64,000 bases of DNA from positions 1 to 64,000 of the forward strand of contig JACTMU010000097.1 in assembly GCA_014584465.1 (NCBI GenBank), written 5' to 3'. This DNA comes from Pseudomonadota bacterium. GTDB taxonomy: Bacteria; Bdellovibrionota; Bdellovibrionia; Bdellovibrionales; JACTMU01. A model generated the notes under the pieces. That model had not been told where the DNA came from and made no database searches. It saw only the letters and a list, made by a program, of their open reading frames with translations. Made by a program: the position numbers and the translations under genes. Below are positions 7,962-17,661 of the stretch, piece after piece; the stretch's first letter is position 1, and every line of letters begins with the position of its first letter.

Positions 7962-10900
7962 CTAGCTCTCTTTGTGACACTCTTTAGGTAACTCTCGAGA
8001 TTTCCAAATGGCAAAAAGTGCCGGGTAGACCACAAGCTCCATCAAAAAGGAGCTCAGAATCCCTCCCAGCATGGGGGCTGCAATCCTCTTCATCACATCA
8101 GCTCCAGCCGATGCTGTGCTGGCCCACATAATGGGCAAGAGCGCCATAACAAGGGTTGCCACGGTCATGACCTTTGGCCGGACCCTCTTGACAGCCCCTT
8201 CATGAATGGCCAATTGGAGATCTGCAAATGTTTTGAGTTTTCCCGCCTTCTTGGCCTTTTCATAGGCCAAATCAAGATAGAGAAGCATGAAGATTCCCGT
8301 CTCCGCATCGACTCCTAAAAGCGCAATGAGTCCCACCCACACTGCGATGCTCATGTTGTAGCCCAAAAGATAGAGAAGCCATACTGCGCCAATCGCCGAA
8401 AAGGGCACCGCAAGTAAGATGATGGAGGTTTTGATCCAAGACCTCGTATTTGCAAAGAGGAGAAGAATGATGATCACAAGAGTGATGGGAACAATCACCT
8501 TCAGCTTCTCCTTTACACGGATCATGTTTTCATACTGACCACTCCACTGAAGAGCAACCCCTGCAGGCAGAGCGAGCTTCTCACTCACAACACGCTTTGC
8601 ATCTTCAACGTATCCGCCAATGTCTCGATCCGACACATCAATGTAGACATAACTCGAAAGGAGCCCATTTTCATTTCGGATCATCGAAGGCCCCTGAACC
8701 ATCTCAATGTCAGCAACCTGTCCCATCGGAATTTGATGACCCTCAGGAGTCGGAATCAAAACCCGTTTTAAGGCGTCAAGGTTTGATCGATAATCGTGAG
8801 AATAGCGTACATTGACGGTGTAACGCTCTCGACCCTCAATGGTCTTGGTAATGGGCTCACCGCCAACGGCGGTCATCAAGGCCTCTTGGGCCTGGTCAAT
8901 GCTGATCCCATAACGCGCCAGTCTCTCTCGATGAAAGCGAAAATCCAAGAAGTAACCCCCTGCGATTCGCTCGGCAAAGACACTTCGAGTCCCTTTGACC
9001 TCTGGCAAGATTCGTTCAATCTCCACACCAATTCTCTCAACCTCTTTAAGATCATTCCCCAAAACCTTAATGCCAACGGGAGTTCGAATGCCTGTGGTCA
9101 ACATGTCGATTCGATTTCGAATTGGCATCGTCCAGGCATTGGTCGTACCTGGAAATCTCATCTTCGAATCCATCTCCGTAATCAACTCTTCCCAACTCAT
9201 GAACTTCGGCCAAATCAGAGCAAGTGGACCTTGCAAAATCTCAGGCAAAAAGGAGTACCACCGCTCTTTCACTCTCCACTCAGTCTGAGGTTTAAGGATC
9301 ACCGTCGTCTCCATCATCGAAAATGGGGCAGGATCCGTTGGTGAATCTGCTCGCCCTGCCTTTCCAAACACACGCTCAACTTCAGGAAAGGACTTTAAAA
9401 TCTGATCCTGTCTCTGCAATAGGTCCTGTGCCGAGGCCACAGAGATCCCAGGCATGGTGGTGGGCATGTAGAGAATCGTTCCCTCGTTGAGAGGTGGCAT
9501 AAACTCAGAACCAAGTTTCCAAAAGACAGGAAGAGTTGAAAAAAAGGCAACCACTGCGAGAATGACGACCTGCCATCTCCATTTTACGCATCGATCTACG
9601 ATCGGACCGTAGTGTCGAAAGAAAAAACGACTGATCGGATGCTCCTCTTCAGAAAAGGTCTTTCCGACCAAAACCGCATTGCGAAGACGGCTGAGCCAAC
9701 GAGGCCGAAACGTCTTGACTGAAAACTGAGTCAACATAACTCTCAACGCTGGATCCAGAGTGATACTTAAAACTGCTGCAACAATCATGGAGAGATTCTT
9801 AGTGTAGGCCAACGGCTTAAAGAGGCGACCCTCTTGAGCTTCCAATGCAAAGATCGGAACAAACGAAACCGCAATGACCAGCAATGAATAAAAACTTGCT
9901 GGCCCAACCTCCTTGATGGCCTCAATGACAACCTCCTTGACGTCCTCCTTCTTTCCCCTCTTTTCCCAATCTTCAATATGTTTATGGGCATTTTCGACCA
10001 CGATGATGGCGGCATCCACCATTGCACCGATCGCAATGGCAATCCCACCCAAACTCATGATGTTGGATGAAATTCCCATCATGTACATAGGAATGAAACT
10101 CAACAGCACCGCAAGTGGCAGCGTGGCGATCGGAATCATGGCGCTTGGAATGTGCAGAAGAAAGATCAAGATGACCAAACTCACAATGATCATCTCCAAC
10201 AAAAGCTCGTGAGTTAACGTAGAAACTGCACGCTCAATGAGATCAGATCGATCGTAGGTCACAACCAATTCCATCCCCTCTGGCATGGATTCCTTAACTT
10301 CGGACAATTTGGCTTTTACCGCTTCAATGACGCGAGTGGCATTTTCACCATACCTCATCACCACGATCCCGCCGACGGTATCTCCCTGACCATCCAGATC
10401 CGCAATGCCTCGTCTCATGTCAGAACCGACCGTCACCTTCGACACGTTCTTCACGTAGATTGGAGTTCCACGGTCATATCCCACAACAATGTTGCCAATA
10501 TCTTCGCGATTTTTGACATACCCTCGGCCGCGTATCATGTACTCAGTGCCTGACACTTCAATGAGTCGAGCACCGACATCGTTGTTGCCACTTCGAATCG
10601 CATCGACGACTTTCGGCAAAGAAATATTGTAGGCCAACAATGCATTTGGATTGACCTGAACCTGATATTGCTTCTGAAATCCACCAATGGCAGGAACCTC
10701 AGCAACACCAGGAACCGTCTGTAGAACGTATCGCAAAAACCAATCTTGATAGGATCTTATGTCTGCAAGTGATCGCGTTCCCGTCCGATCAACCAAAGCA
10801 TACTGAAAAATCCAACCCACTCCCGTTGCATCAGGGCCAAGTTCTGTTTGTACACCCGTGGGAAGTTGAGGAGAGATTTTAGAGAGATACTCCAAGGTTC

Positions 10901-11222
10901 TGGACCGTGCCCAGTAGGGATCTGTTCCATCCTCAAAGATGACGTAAACATAGGAGAATCCAAAATCAGAAAAACCACGAATGTCCTTCACCTTGGGGGC
11001 TCCAAGCATTGCACTCACAATCGGATAGGTCACTTGATCCTCTAAAATATCAGGCGATCGATCCCATCTTGAAAATATAATGACCTGGGTCTCAGAGAGA
11101 TCCGGAATCGCATCCACTGGAATGGACTTGAGCGAGTGCCAACCGGCCACGCTCAACACTGCAACCAGAACGAAGACCAGATAACGATTTCGAGCTGAAA
11201 ACTCGATGATCCTTTCAATCAT
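7962..11222 (-). CDS. cusA: CusA/CzcA-type heavy-metal RND efflux pump
   Basis: 1086 residues, the full length of a heavy-metal RND transporter. It forms the inner-membrane proton-driven pump of a tripartite CBA system. The start (MIERIIEFSARNRYLVF) and early segment SIPVDAIPDLSETQVII are characteristic. The proton-relay helix has GGIAIAIGAMVDAAIIVVEN with the Asp and Glu found in CusA/CzcA. The periplasmic domain has the methionine-containing segment WEELITEMDSKMRFPG and TNAWTMPIRNRIDM, closer to CusA (Cu/Ag) than to CzcA (Co/Zn/Cd). It ends near RELPKECHKES. The start lies 1 bp after the adaptor gene stop. The symbol follows family resemblance; the metal is not proven. Confidence 0.88.
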   Translation of the reverse strand: MIERIIEFSARNRYLVFVLVAVLSVAGWHSLKSIPVDAIPDLSETQVIIFSRWDRSPDILEDQVTYPIVSAMLGAPKVKDIRGFSDFGFSYVYVIFEDGTDPYWARSRTLEYLSKISPQLPTGVQTELGPDATGVGWIFQYALVDRTGTRSLADIRSYQDWFLRYVLQTVPGVAEVPAIGGFQKQYQVQVNPNALLAYNISLPKVVDAIRSGNNDVGARLIEVSGTEYMIRGRGYVKNREDIGNIVVGYDRGTPIYVKNVSKVTVGSDMRRGIADLDGQGDTVGGIVVMRYGENATRVIEAVKAKLSEVKESMPEGMELVVTYDRSDLIERAVSTLTHELLLEMIIVSLVILIFLLHIPSAMIPIATLPLAVLLSFIPMYMMGISSNIMSLGGIAIAIGAMVDAAIIVVENAHKHIEDWEKRGKKEDVKEVVIEAIKEVGPASFYSLLVIAVSFVPIFALEAQEGRLFKPLAYTKNLSMIVAAVLSITLDPALRVMLTQFSVKTFRPRWLSRLRNAVLVGKTFSEEEHPISRFFFRHYGPIVDRCVKWRWQVVILAVVAFFSTLPVFWKLGSEFMPPLNEGTILYMPTTMPGISVASAQDLLQRQDQILKSFPEVERVFGKAGRADSPTDPAPFSMMETTVILKPQTEWRVKERWYSFLPEILQGPLALIWPKFMSWEELITEMDSKMRFPGTTNAWTMPIRNRIDMLTTGIRTPVGIKVLGNDLKEVERIGVEIERILPEVKGTRSVFAERIAGGYFLDFRFHRERLARYGISIDQAQEALMTAVGGEPITKTIEGRERYTVNVRYSHDYRSNLDALKRVLIPTPEGHQIPMGQVADIEMVQGPSMIRNENGLLSSYVYIDVSDRDIGGYVEDAKRVVSEKLALPAGVALQWSGQYENMIRVKEKLKVIVPITLVIIILLLFANTRSWIKTSIILLAVPFSAIGAVWLLYLLGYNMSIAVWVGLIALLGVDAETGIFMLLYLDLAYEKAKKAGKLKTFADLQLAIHEGAVKRVRPKVMTVATLVMALLPIMWASTASAGADVMKRIAAPMLGGILSSFLMELVVYPALFAIWKSRELPKECHKES

Positions 11223-11223
11223 G

Positions 11224-12459
11224 TCACTCTCCCACTTTGGTCATGCAGTGTTTCATCTGCTCGTGCCAAACCTGTCCCTTTGGACACTCCGGAACCGATG
11301 GCGCATGATTTGGATCACCTTCTTTTAGATCGGATGAGTCTCGACTCTCAGCTTGAGAGGTGAGGACTCCCTTCAACCGCGACTCTGAGTCGATGAGAAA
11401 ATTCCCACTTGTCACAATCTTTTCACCTGCGTGGAGACCCGAAGCGATCGAGATCTCTTCACCAACATAATCTCGTATCACAACCTTACGTGGTTCAAAA
11501 TGGCCATCCTCATGGACCACAAAGACCCACGACTCCTTCCCTGAATCCAAAACCGAATCAAAAGGAACAACAACGTTCTCCCCCAGTGGCGACAGGATGG
11601 CCACATCAACGTAGGCCTCCGGTCGCAACCGCGCATGGGTGTCGGGCACAAGAATGCGAACTTTGGCCGTGCGGGTGTTGGGATTGATCACTCGATCCAC
11701 AGATACAACCTTACCCTGAAGCTCTTTTTCTAGATAAGGTCCTGAGATTCGTACGCTCTGCCCTTGAGAGATGTGCGGAAGGTCCATCTCAAAAATGTCG
11801 GCGTAGATCCACAAACTCTCACCTGGCGAGGTGATCAGTAGATTGGACCCCGTGGACGACGAACCTGCAGTTTTACGCAGATCTAAGATCTGCTGATCTG
11901 AAAGGCCAAGAATCTTGAGGCGGAGTTTCGTCGACTCCACCATTCGCGAGGCTGAGTGTTTGACCTCTGAAATAGGAGCATCTTGAACTCGACTGAGCTG
12001 CTTGATGGCCTCCACGTACTCGTTTTGAGCCGTGTAGAGCTCTGGATCAAAGGCCACTCTGCCGGATGCTTCAATCGACTTAAAAATCAAACGCTTTTCA
12101 ACTGTGCCATATTTAACCCCGATCATCTGTATTCGATTTTGAGAGAGACGAAAGGGCGCGTGACCTTCAGGAGAATCGGACCTAACAGTTCCCGCGGTGC
12201 CAAGACTCTCTGCTTTTACAAGGTCCATTCCACAGATCGGACACTTCCCTGGGCCATCTTTTCGAACTTGGGGATGCATAGGACAGGTCCATATCTCCGC
12301 GTAAATGTGCTCAGAGGTCTTCGACTCTGAAGTGTTCCGTGAAGCTGGCTCATTGGTCACTTGATCGGAATTAAGAAGACGATCGCAACCGATCATACCA
12401 ATAAGAGCAATCCCACATAGAGCTCCTACATACTTTGGCGTCCATTTTACAGTTCTCAT
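11224..12459 (-). CDS. cusB: CusB-type periplasmic adaptor lipoprotein
   Basis: About 411 residues from the ATG at 12459, which starts a lipoprotein leader (MRTVKWTPKYVGALCG, then LIGMIGC). Next comes a heavy-metal-binding domain, IWTCPMHPQVRKDGPGKCPI with CGMDLV, as in CusB/SilB proteins and P-type ATPases. The rest is the membrane-fusion fold: barrel-sandwich and hairpin (NEYVEAIKQLSRV), beta-barrel (GESLWIYADIFEMDLP) and membrane-proximal part (GLHAGEKIVTSGNFLIDSES). A short Cys-rich tail (CPKGQVWHEQMKHC) is unusual and may bind metal. The protein links the RND pump to the outer-membrane channel and can deliver metal. An earlier frame opening at 12531 lacks a ribosome site. Confidence 0.85.
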   Translation of the reverse strand: MRTVKWTPKYVGALCGIALIGMIGCDRLLNSDQVTNEPASRNTSESKTSEHIYAEIWTCPMHPQVRKDGPGKCPICGMDLVKAESLGTAGTVRSDSPEGHAPFRLSQNRIQMIGVKYGTVEKRLIFKSIEASGRVAFDPELYTAQNEYVEAIKQLSRVQDAPISEVKHSASRMVESTKLRLKILGLSDQQILDLRKTAGSSSTGSNLLITSPGESLWIYADIFEMDLPHISQGQSVRISGPYLEKELQGKVVSVDRVINPNTRTAKVRILVPDTHARLRPEAYVDVAILSPLGENVVVPFDSVLDSGKESWVFVVHEDGHFEPRKVVIRDYVGEEISIASGLHAGEKIVTSGNFLIDSESRLKGVLTSQAESRDSSDLKEGDPNHAPSVPECPKGQVWHEQMKHCMTKVGE

Positions 12460-12565
12460 TGTGATTCTCAACTCATCCTCCAAAAGTAAATCGACATCTT
12501 TGCTCGATCCAAATGAGCCCACCCAACACACTACTTAGTGTCTGGCATAAAGCTTTGACAAGGCA

Positions 12566-13825
12566 CTAGTTTTCATCAAACGGCAAATCACTCAGACCTT
12601 CACCCACCATCAATTCCAATTTCGTCAACGTCTCCACAAACTTTTCAACATGGCGATAGTATTCGACTCGAATTGAGTAGAGCAATCTCTCTGCATCGAG
12701 AAGATCCTGAAATCCCACCCGTCCGGCGCGATAGGCTGCCCGCGAAGAGTTCAACGCGCTGTTTGATTGTGGGATCAAAGCTTTATCATAGATCTGCAGT
12801 AGACGTAAGAGAGTCTGGACCCTTTGGCCTAAACTTGCGGCCTCAGCCTCAACCTGCCTCTGAACCTTTTGCAATTCACGACGAGCCCTCTGACTTTCAA
12901 AGTGGGCACCGTTGACTTCTGAATTTTGTTTCGAAAAGAACCATAGCGGGATTGAAAGATCAATCCCCATCGCATACCCCTGACTGAATTCACCCAAAGG
13001 TTTACGAAAGGTGAGCATAAAGTCTGGCAGATAACTCAAACGCGAAAAGCGCAATCTCTCCTCAGATTCAGCCAGTCGATTTCGCTCTGCTGAAATCATC
13101 CTTGATTGATCAAGCGCCCGACGACTTACAGTTTCAGGAGAGTACTTCAGCTTTGGCAGCCTAAGATCCTCTGCGTCAAACTTCACTTGAGAATGAATAT
13201 CTTGATCCAACAAAGCTGCCAATTCAGCCTGGGCCTCCACAAGCTCTTGCTCAGTCAAGAGAATCTCATTTTCAATCTTGGTCAACTCGACATGAGCCTT
13301 CATCTCATCCTGCTGGGGGACTGCACCGGTGGCACGTCTTGTTTCAGCGATCCGCGAAATCTCTCGAAGAGTCTCCTTTTGAACTCTAAAAAGCGCAGAA
13401 ATGCGAGATAGAGCGTAAACATGAAAATAGGAGGTCAGTGCTCTCTGACGAATCTCAAGTCGCTTGTATCGATACTCCTCCTCTGCGGCTTCTGCTTTGA
13501 ACTCTTGTTGCCTTCCCAAAGAAAAATATTTGGTAGGAAACATCACCTCTTGAGAGACCGACCACAATTCCATGGGGCCCATCCCATTTTGTGACGCATT
13601 CATTCCAGACTCTTGCATGAGACCAAAACGAGGATTTTGGAGTGAGCGGCTCGATGAGATCAGGGCCTGTTCTTTCTCTACGTTCGCCTTGGAAGCTGCC
13701 AGCTCATGGTTGGCCTCATAGGCCCGCATCAGGACCTCTTCAACTGACACACTCTGAGCAAGAGAGCGACCCACTCCCACCAATGCCGCCAAAACCGAAA
13801 CAAAATAGACCAAGATCTTTACCAC
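12566..13825 (-). CDS. TolC-family outer-membrane efflux protein (CusC/CzcC-like)
   Basis: About 419 residues. I favour the GTG at 13825, with AAAAGGGG just upstream, because it places the leader VKILVYFVSVLAALVG at the N-terminus; the frame is open to 13885. The mature protein has the duplicated TolC layout: VSVEEVLMRAYEANHELAAS near the start, long coiled-coil helices (TEQELVEAQAELAALLDQD), and a second half beginning near RRALDQSRMISAERNRLAES. It ends with the usual YRAGRVGFQDLLDAERLLYS. It forms the trimeric outer-membrane exit duct of the efflux system. First gene of the leftward operon, divergent from the Kef antiporter. Confidence 0.85.
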   Translation of the reverse strand: MVKILVYFVSVLAALVGVGRSLAQSVSVEEVLMRAYEANHELAASKANVEKEQALISSSRSLQNPRFGLMQESGMNASQNGMGPMELWSVSQEVMFPTKYFSLGRQQEFKAEAAEEEYRYKRLEIRQRALTSYFHVYALSRISALFRVQKETLREISRIAETRRATGAVPQQDEMKAHVELTKIENEILLTEQELVEAQAELAALLDQDIHSQVKFDAEDLRLPKLKYSPETVSRRALDQSRMISAERNRLAESEERLRFSRLSYLPDFMLTFRKPLGEFSQGYAMGIDLSIPLWFFSKQNSEVNGAHFESQRARRELQKVQRQVEAEAASLGQRVQTLLRLLQIYDKALIPQSNSALNSSRAAYRAGRVGFQDLLDAERLLYSIRVEYYRHVEKFVETLTKLELMVGEGLSDLPFDEN

Positions 13826-13902
13826 ATGAAACCCCTTTTCAATTGGTTCTATACGAAGATAAGATTGATTTTGTGACATCTCCAATTGAAGGCAATCTAA
13901 TT
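13826..13902. promoter_or_regulatory. Divergent promoter region of efflux operon and kef gene
   Basis: Only ~77 bp separate the preferred starts of the leftward efflux operon and the rightward antiporter gene, so both promoters should lie here or inside the coding ends. No confident -35/-10 hexamers or metal-regulator palindrome could be picked out. Confidence 0.4.
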
Positions 13903-15891
13903 GTGGAGTGGTTGATCACTTTGGGGTCAGCCATCTTGGTCGTTCTGCTCTTTCATGCTCTTCATCTTCCTGCCATCGTTGGGTTCCTCACATTGGGTAT
14001 GATCGTTGGCCCCAATGGTCTAGGTCTTGTCTCTGGATTTTCTCAGGCCCACTACATCTCTGAGCTTGGCACGATCTTTCTTATGTTCACATTGGGTCTT
14101 GAATTCTCAATCCATCGCTTGAGAAATCTCATCCGCCCCTTCTTAGGTTGGGGGGCGTTTCAGGTTCTTGTGACCGGCGCACTTTTTACTTTGATTGGGG
14201 TTCACATTTTCCAATTGAACTGGAATGCGTCAATTCTGATTGGATGTCTTGCCTCTTTGAGTTCTACGGCCACAATCCTTAAACTGCTTGAGGAAAGTCG
14301 AACTGTCATCTCACCCTATGGCCAAACTTCCATTGGCGTTCTTCTCTTTCAAGATGTCGCCATTGTTCCTATGGTTATTTGGCTTGCATCCCAAGGGCCC
14401 GATCGATCTTTCACCCATGCCAGCCTCCTCATTTCCGCAGCTGTTCTTCTTGGTATCTTCGTGGCGTCCAAGTGGATCATTCCATTTCTCTTTGAACGCG
14501 TTGCGCGAACACGGAACCAAGAGCTCTTTTTCTTCTTTGTGGTCTTTGTGGCACTTGGTTCTGCCTGGGCCTTTGAACTCATTGGCCTGTCACTTTCACT
14601 GGGCGCCTTTGTGGCCGGGGTCATTCTTTCGGAAAGCCCCTACGGAAAACAGGCCACGGCCCAAATTTTGACCTTTCGAGACGCCTTTCTCGCCATTTTC
14701 TTCATCTCCATTGGCATGCTGCTGGACATCCGTTTTGCCGCCTCTCACATTCACTGGGTGTTGCTTATATTCTTATCTGCAGCCGCCATAAAAGTTGCGA
14801 TCATCTATCTACTTGGCCGCCTTAATGGCTACAGCCACCACGTCGCACTGGTCTCCAGCATGATTCTCTTTCAAGTGGGAGAATTTTCATTCATCTTGGC
14901 CGAACAGGGACAAAAACTTCAAATCTTAAACAGCCATCAAACACAGTATTTTCTTGCCATTGCAATCATCTCTCTAGTTGCAACACCATTTGTCTTTCGA
15001 TTTGCTCCAAGAATCAGCACCAAGGATTTCTTTAGAGAGTGGATTCCATTTACGACCGAGATTCTCAAACCTCAGCTCGAGTCTCTCAAGAAAGTTTCTC
15101 ACAATGATCTAAGCCACAAGGAGGGCCACGTCATCATCATCGGGTTTGGCATTGGCGGACAAAATCTCGCGACGGCTCTTAAGAACCTAAAAATTCCCTA
15201 CAATGTGATTGAGATGAATCCAAAGTTGATCCAAAAAGGGGAACATAAGGATGAACCGATTGTCTATGGGGATGCAGCCGATCGGCACATTCTTGAAAAG
15301 GTCGGAGCGTCAAAGGCTCGACTCGCTGTCGTCACGGTCTCTGGTGCCTCAATGCTTGAGAGAGTCACCCACTCCATTCGACACGAACGCCCGGATCTGC
15401 CCATTATTGTTCGTACCCACTACCTTCGAGAAGTTCATGAAATTCAAACCCTCAAAGAGATTGAACTTGTCGTAGGAGAGATCGAAACCAGTCTTGAACT
15501 TTTAGCCCGCACATTGAACTACTATGGCGTGGCCTCTGAAAAAATTCACCAGATGATTTTTGAATCAAAGAGACGCTTTCAAGAGTCTCAAAATCTTCTC
15601 TTTCCCTCATTAAGAACTGGAGTGGACCTTCCGACCTGGGAGGCTCTATCGATCTTCAACCCCATCAAACTCACTGCGGAGATGTTTGCCATTGGTCAAA
15701 ATCTCTTTGATCTCGACCTTAGAAGACAAACTGGAGCCAGCATCGCGGTCATCTACCGTGAGGCCACGGGTGCGATGGCCCCCTCCTCCACCTTTCAATT
15801 TCAAGAAAATGATGTTGCCTACATCGTTGGATCCAAAAACAACATCGACCTGGCCCGACAACTCTTACGCACTGGAAAAGTGGAGTCCTAG
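13903..15891 (+). CDS. Kef-type monovalent cation:proton antiporter with RCK domains
   Basis: About 663 residues. The GTG at 13903 begins directly before the first transmembrane helix (VEWLITLGSAILVVLLFHAL) with GAAGG upstream; another GTG at 13873 is possible. The frame is open much further upstream, but that part is antisense to the efflux gene. The first ~390 residues hold 12-13 helices of the CPA2 family (PAIVGFLTLGMIVGPNGLG, ASLSSTATILKLLEESR, LGAFVAGVILSESPYG). From about 408 comes an RCK-N/TrkA-N nucleotide-binding domain (HVIIIGFGIGGQNLATAL, GDAADRHILEKVGA), then an RCK-C domain at the end. It likely exports K+ or Na+ under ligand control. Convergent with the HNH gene, 13 bp apart. 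Confidence 0.87.
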   Translation: MEWLITLGSAILVVLLFHALHLPAIVGFLTLGMIVGPNGLGLVSGFSQAHYISELGTIFLMFTLGLEFSIHRLRNLIRPFLGWGAFQVLVTGALFTLIGVHIFQLNWNASILIGCLASLSSTATILKLLEESRTVISPYGQTSIGVLLFQDVAIVPMVIWLASQGPDRSFTHASLLISAAVLLGIFVASKWIIPFLFERVARTRNQELFFFFVVFVALGSAWAFELIGLSLSLGAFVAGVILSESPYGKQATAQILTFRDAFLAIFFISIGMLLDIRFAASHIHWVLLIFLSAAAIKVAIIYLLGRLNGYSHHVALVSSMILFQVGEFSFILAEQGQKLQILNSHQTQYFLAIAIISLVATPFVFRFAPRISTKDFFREWIPFTTEILKPQLESLKKVSHNDLSHKEGHVIIIGFGIGGQNLATALKNLKIPYNVIEMNPKLIQKGEHKDEPIVYGDAADRHILEKVGASKARLAVVTVSGASMLERVTHSIRHERPDLPIIVRTHYLREVHEIQTLKEIELVVGEIETSLELLARTLNYYGVASEKIHQMIFESKRRFQESQNLLFPSLRTGVDLPTWEALSIFNPIKLTAEMFAIGQNLFDLDLRRQTGASIAVIYREATGAMAPSSTFQFQENDVAYIVGSKNNIDLARQLLRTGKVES

Positions 15892-15904
15892 CGCCAGACA
15901 CTAC

Positions 15905-16411
15905 CTAATTTAAACTCTGAAGTTCTCTCAAGATCGATGAAACGCGCTCCAGTTGCTGTTTTCCAATTTCGATGTAGTCAATGGCCTCACTCTGCGATAA
16001 CTTTCCCTGAGCCATTTTTTTGCAAACAGCCTCCTCGAGGGGATCGGTGATCTGATAGATCTCGGCATGTTGAGGCCAGAGGTTGGAAGCATCATTGCTG
16101 CCACCCGCACAGAGAGGTATGTAGTGGTCGATCTTGAACTCGCCTCGGTTCATTTCACCCACATGGTATCCTAACACCTTGTCATAGGTTTGAATGACGT
16201 TCACCTTGGTTGAGACTTTAACGTTACGTTCGCAATAGGGAATTTTTTCTGGATAACGATAGGCATCGGGACGTTCACAAAGCTGACCCGGCGTCAACTC
16301 AGCATCCGGTTTGGTGGGATAGGCAGCCTCCCAGGAACGACCGGCCATGGCCGAGGAGGCCATGAACAACCACAATGCAATCCAACTCGCACGAATCGCC
16401 GACTTCGACAT
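15905..16411 (-). CDS. Secreted HNH-family nuclease
   Basis: About 168 residues. The ATG at 16411 follows GGGGG and starts a signal peptide (MSKSAIRASWIALWLFMASS...AMA). The mature region has FKIDHYIPLCAGGSNDASNL followed by WPQH. This is the pattern of small HNH endonucleases (Asp-His, then Pro-Leu, Gly-Gly-Ser/Asn-Asp, Asn-Leu-Trp-Pro-Gln). The two cysteine pairs (QLCERPDAYR, PYCERN, PLCAGG, AVCKKM) could form disulphides outside the cytoplasm. It probably degrades DNA or RNA in the periplasm or outside, useful for scavenging nucleic acid; that role is inferred. Single gene, convergent with the kef-like gene. Confidence 0.75.
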   Translation of the reverse strand: MSKSAIRASWIALWLFMASSAMAGRSWEAAYPTKPDAELTPGQLCERPDAYRYPEKIPYCERNVKVSTKVNVIQTYDKVLGYHVGEMNRGEFKIDHYIPLCAGGSNDASNLWPQHAEIYQITDPLEEAVCKKMAQGKLSQSEAIDYIEIGKQQLERVSSILRELQSLN

Positions 16412-16554
16412 CGCAACCCCCAAATAGACAAGCATTTATGGTGCTTGGTAGAAACACCGGACCCTATTACCGGCATATATTTAGAGCGAATCATTTAGCT
16501 ATCTTTTACTGATATGTTAACTAGCCAAATTATATAGAGTTGTAAACAATTTTC

Positions 16555-17301
16555 TTAAGAAGTGAGGAGAGAACTAGAATTTGTGCCCTCTTGACACGGC
16601 CTCGGGCCACTCTCCCGACGGGAATTGATCCCCTCCCCGACAACCTGAGCAACGTTGGACATCGCTACCCTAAGATTCCTTTCAAACTGTGACAGGACAC
16701 TCTCACCCCCAACCGTCGTGTCTGTGATCCCCCGAATCTCTACAAAAGGAACTCGGTGAAGACGTCCCGCCCTTGCCCCACCCGCACCCTCCCAGGCCAC
16801 AGCAAGCGCGTCGGTCTGCCGGACCAGCTCCTCGGCTCGAGACCTCTCCATAATGTCTTCATCTCCACTGGCAATCCGACCAACATAGGCGGAAAAACCA
16901 CTCGGTTTCACCATCCCAAGAGCCTGGACCCAATCTCGGTCCGCTCGAAAGGTGGGGAGCCCATGGCTCGGGTCAAATCTCTCCTTATAATCATGCTCGA
17001 CCGTCCACTCACCAATGATCACATCTCCAGGGTTCAAATCTTCATGAAGTCCCCCCGCCGCCCCTAAGCAGAACAGATGGGTTACAGAATCGATCTCAAG
17101 CAACAGACGTTGAACCCCTAAGGCGAACTGGACCTTGCCATGCCCACCCACACCACACACAAGTTCAAGCTCCTCGACGACTTTGACTGAAGCGCTCCCC
17201 TCCTGAAAGCTCCTCACAGTCAGCCCCTCCCTCTTCATCGCCTGGAGGAAAAACTCCATTTCGCGCTTAAGTGGAAAGACCGCCAACCCTCGACCCATCA
17301 T
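16555..17301 (-). CDS. Nucleoside phosphorylase/nucleosidase family protein (MTAN or futalosine hydrolase-like)
   Basis: 248 residues, PNP/UDP phosphorylase superfamily. Evidence: a hydrophobic strand then LFCLGAAGGLHEDLNPGDVI near 77-96 (the G-A-A-G phosphate/ribose loop), VAWEGAGGARAGRLHRVPF in place of the usual VxMExxA segment near 170-190, and IRGITDTTVGG, which supplies the catalytic Asp. Such enzymes cleave the N-glycosidic bond of methylthioadenosine, SAH or futalosine. The W-E-G-A variant means the substrate cannot be named. GAAGGAG lies 6 nt before the ATG. Cytosolic, monocistronic. The last ~20 residues (SRRESGPRPCQEG...) look unstructured. Confidence 0.7.
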   Translation of the reverse strand: MMGRGLAVFPLKREMEFFLQAMKREGLTVRSFQEGSASVKVVEELELVCGVGGHGKVQFALGVQRLLLEIDSVTHLFCLGAAGGLHEDLNPGDVIIGEWTVEHDYKERFDPSHGLPTFRADRDWVQALGMVKPSGFSAYVGRIASGDEDIMERSRAEELVRQTDALAVAWEGAGGARAGRLHRVPFVEIRGITDTTVGGESVLSQFERNLRVAMSNVAQVVGEGINSRRESGPRPCQEGTNSSSLLTS

Positions 17302-17661
17302 GAAATGCTCCTTCTAAATCTGAACCAATGAGCTACCCATTACCGCAAGAAGGGTCCATTTTCAATATGGACGAAAGCCTCCGCTCAATCCGAAGTGATC
17401 GAAAAAAAATAGATCTCACCGTATCAACGGTGGATACGCCTCCAACTTTTCTACTCTTTCTCTTGCGGCACTTTTGATGATTTTTATCTCCATTACTCAT
17501 TTTGGGTGGGGGCTAGAAAACAATGTTGGTGCGTTATGTCACCGATTTCGACGGTACATCTTTTGCAGTTGGTGCCTCTGTCTACACAAACGACCTTATA
17601 ATCTATCTGAGGTGAATTTTTTTTAGAGACAAAAGTTCACCGTGAAAAAATTGGAGGCAAA
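17302..17661. other. Divergent intergenic region with a repeat remnant and leader hairpin
   Basis: 360 bp between the divergent nucleosidase and M3 peptidase genes. At 17468-17503 lies a segment matching 33 of 36 bases of the right arm of the 19.9-kb inverted repeat. A TATAAT at 17597-17602 is a candidate -10 for the peptidase, without a matching -35. Just after it (about 17611-17642) GGTGAA and TTCACC plus T/A tracts can pair into a hairpin in the mRNA leader. Confidence 0.5.

Noticed and set aside
13642..13902. N-terminal extension of the Kef-type antiporter
   Set aside because: Pro/Arg/His-rich, antisense to the efflux-channel gene and unlike the family; the first helix begins right after the GTG at 13903.
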